Assembly (NCBI RefSeq): GCF_022370635.2
Contig: NZ_CP092362.2
Location: forward strand, 5,208,001 to 5,272,000
Origin: Mycolicibacterium crocinum
GTDB taxonomy: Bacteria; Actinomycetota; Actinomycetes; Mycobacteriales; Mycobacteriaceae
Length of the DNA stretch: 64,000 nt
Reading direction: 5' to 3'
Shown: positions 63,259 to 64,000 of the stretch, one piece after another
Layout of the letters: every line of letters begins with the position of its first letter
Position numbering within the stretch: position 1 is the first letter of the stretch
Made by a program: the position numbers and the translations under genes
The notes under the pieces: generated by a model
Told to the model about the DNA's origin: nothing
Databases searched by the model: none
The model's input: only the letters and a program-made list of their open reading frames with translations

Positions 63259-64000
63259 CCGGCCGCTGGACGGGTTCGGCGCCGTCGTCGTCGGCGGCTC
63301 GCGGGGTATTGGTGCCGCCGTCTCGGCATTGCTGGCCGAATGCGGCGCGAGCGTGGTGGTCAACGGTCGCGACGAGGCGGCCGCCGAAGCCACCGCGGCC
63401 GCGATCACGCAGGCCGGTGGGCGCGCACTCGCGCACGCCGGTTCGGCCGCATACGAAGCGGTCGCCGAAGAGCTGATCGCCCTGTGCGAGAACGAGTTCG
63501 GCGCGGTCGACGCGTTGGTCAACTGCGCGGGTGCGCCCGAGCCGCCGGGCTCGTCGATCCTCACCGTCACACCCGCTGAGTTTCGCGATCTGCTCGACAT
63601 CCATCTCGGCACCACGTTCGCGACCTGCCGGGCCGCTGCGCCCCGAATGGTCGCCCGGGGCTGTGGAGCGATCGTCAACACCAGTTCCTTTGCCTTCCTT
63701 GGTGATTACGGCGGCACCGGCTATCCGGCCGGCAAGGGTGCGGTGAACGGACTGACGATGGCCATTGCGGCGGAACTCGCGGAGCACGGCGTGCGGGCCA
63801 ACGTGGTGTGCCCGGGTGCCAAGACCCGGTTGTCCACCGGAACCGATTTCGAGGAGCAGATCGAATCGCTGCGGCGGCGCGGCATCCTCGACGAAGTCAG
63901 CGCACAGGGCGCCCTGGATGTCGCACCACCGGAATACGTGGCCCCGCTGTACGCCTACCTGGTCAGTGACCTCGCCCGCACGATCACCGGCCAGATCTTC
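63251..64000 (+). CDS. Short-chain dehydrogenase (cut by right edge)
   Basis: The first 250 codons of an SDR that continues past the window. It has the VGGSRGIGAAVS nucleotide-binding loop, NCAG in ALVNCAGAPEPP, and a Tyr-x3-Lys in TGYPAGKGA, preceded by NTSSF. GTG 63251 overlaps the end of the NTF2 gene by 8 bases, so both are coupled. Substrate is unknown. With the Old Yellow Enzyme and the isomerase-like protein it suggests a small enone or steroid-modifying cluster. Confidence 0.9.
   Translation, partial: MSDRPLDGFGAVVVGGSRGIGAAVSALLAECGASVVVNGRDEAAAEATAAAITQAGGRALAHAGSAAYEAVAEELIALCENEFGAVDALVNCAGAPEPPGSSILTVTPAEFRDLLDIHLGTTFATCRAAAPRMVARGCGAIVNTSSFAFLGDYGGTGYPAGKGAVNGLTMAIAAELAEHGVRANVVCPGAKTRLSTGTDFEEQIESLRRRGILDEVSAQGALDVAPPEYVAPLYAYLVSDLARTITGQIF

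Noticed and set aside
1..64000. CRISPR arrays, tRNA/rRNA genes, transposases or phage genes
   Set aside because: Scanning by eye found no regularly spaced repeats, no cloverleaf-like tRNA sequence and no integrase or transposase; a computational tRNA search has not been run.

Overview
The window is a high-GC, gene-dense actinobacterial chromosome segment. It carries mycobacterial hallmarks: an encapsulin with DyP peroxidase pair, many P450s, a cyp51-ferredoxin operon, an F420-type PPOX protein, mycothiol-linked maleylpyruvate isomerase-like proteins, hemophore-like secreted proteins, frequent GTG starts and ATGA/GTGA gene overlaps. Gene content and order follow, from memory, the M. tuberculosis purine region (purF, purL, pepC, DyP-encapsulin, purQ-purS, ptrB, purC, cyp126, purB, purD) and then Rv0771 to Rv0760c (aldA, cyp123, cyp51, adhB). 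Extra blocks are inserted, as expected of a rapidly growing Mycolicibacterium-type environmental species. The species cannot be named from the sequence alone.

Region 1 (1-19.5 kb) is mostly conserved core: purF (cut by the left edge), purL, purQ, purS and purC, interleaved with membrane proteins, an aminopeptidase, the encapsulin nanocompartment, hydrolases, a peroxidase and oligopeptidase B. Region 2 (19.5-27.7 kb) looks like an accessory insertion between the membrane protein 5' of purC and cyp126. It opens with a DUF559/AbiEi-type gene bracketed by a 47-bp direct repeat. A catabolic operon follows, with a Rieske oxygenase alpha subunit that is frameshifted in this sequence, two NTF2-like proteins, a ferredoxin, a GMC oxidoreductase, an amidohydrolase, a TetR regulator and an SDR. 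Region 3 (27.7-37.2 kb) returns to core: cyp126, purB, a TetR/SDR/esterase group, another P450 and purD.

Region 4 (37.3-51 kb) appears to be a second insertion relative to M. tuberculosis. It holds an acyl-CoA carboxylase beta subunit, a CYP125-like P450 and a TetR gene. It also holds a striking locus of small secreted proteins (two hemophore-like, one Gly/Pro-rich, one Ala-rich helical) wrapped around a separated histidine kinase and response regulator. An ECF42-type sigma factor with a tandem YCII protein, an AraC regulator, a methyltransferase and a CGNR regulator with its divergent partner complete it. Region 5 (51-64 kb) is the conserved oxidoreductase/P450 block: a CMD-SDR-aldA group facing a TetR-cyp123-SDR-cyp51-ferredoxin-NTF2-adhB group, then an Old Yellow Enzyme, an Rv0760c-like protein and an SDR cut by the right edge. 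Five P450s lie in about 30 kb.

The most informative non-coding signals are: a MerR-type 19-bp-spacer promoter at 1267; a near-perfect pair of TGGACA-N2-TGTCCA operators between aldA and its TetR gene; an AT-rich 24-bp operator before the Rieske gene; direct repeats at 11.25/11.39 kb and 19.46/20.39 kb; and three strong hairpin terminators. I saw no tRNA, rRNA, CRISPR array or transposase. No gap between genes exceeds 300 bp. Locus comparisons to M. tuberculosis are from recall, not from a search.
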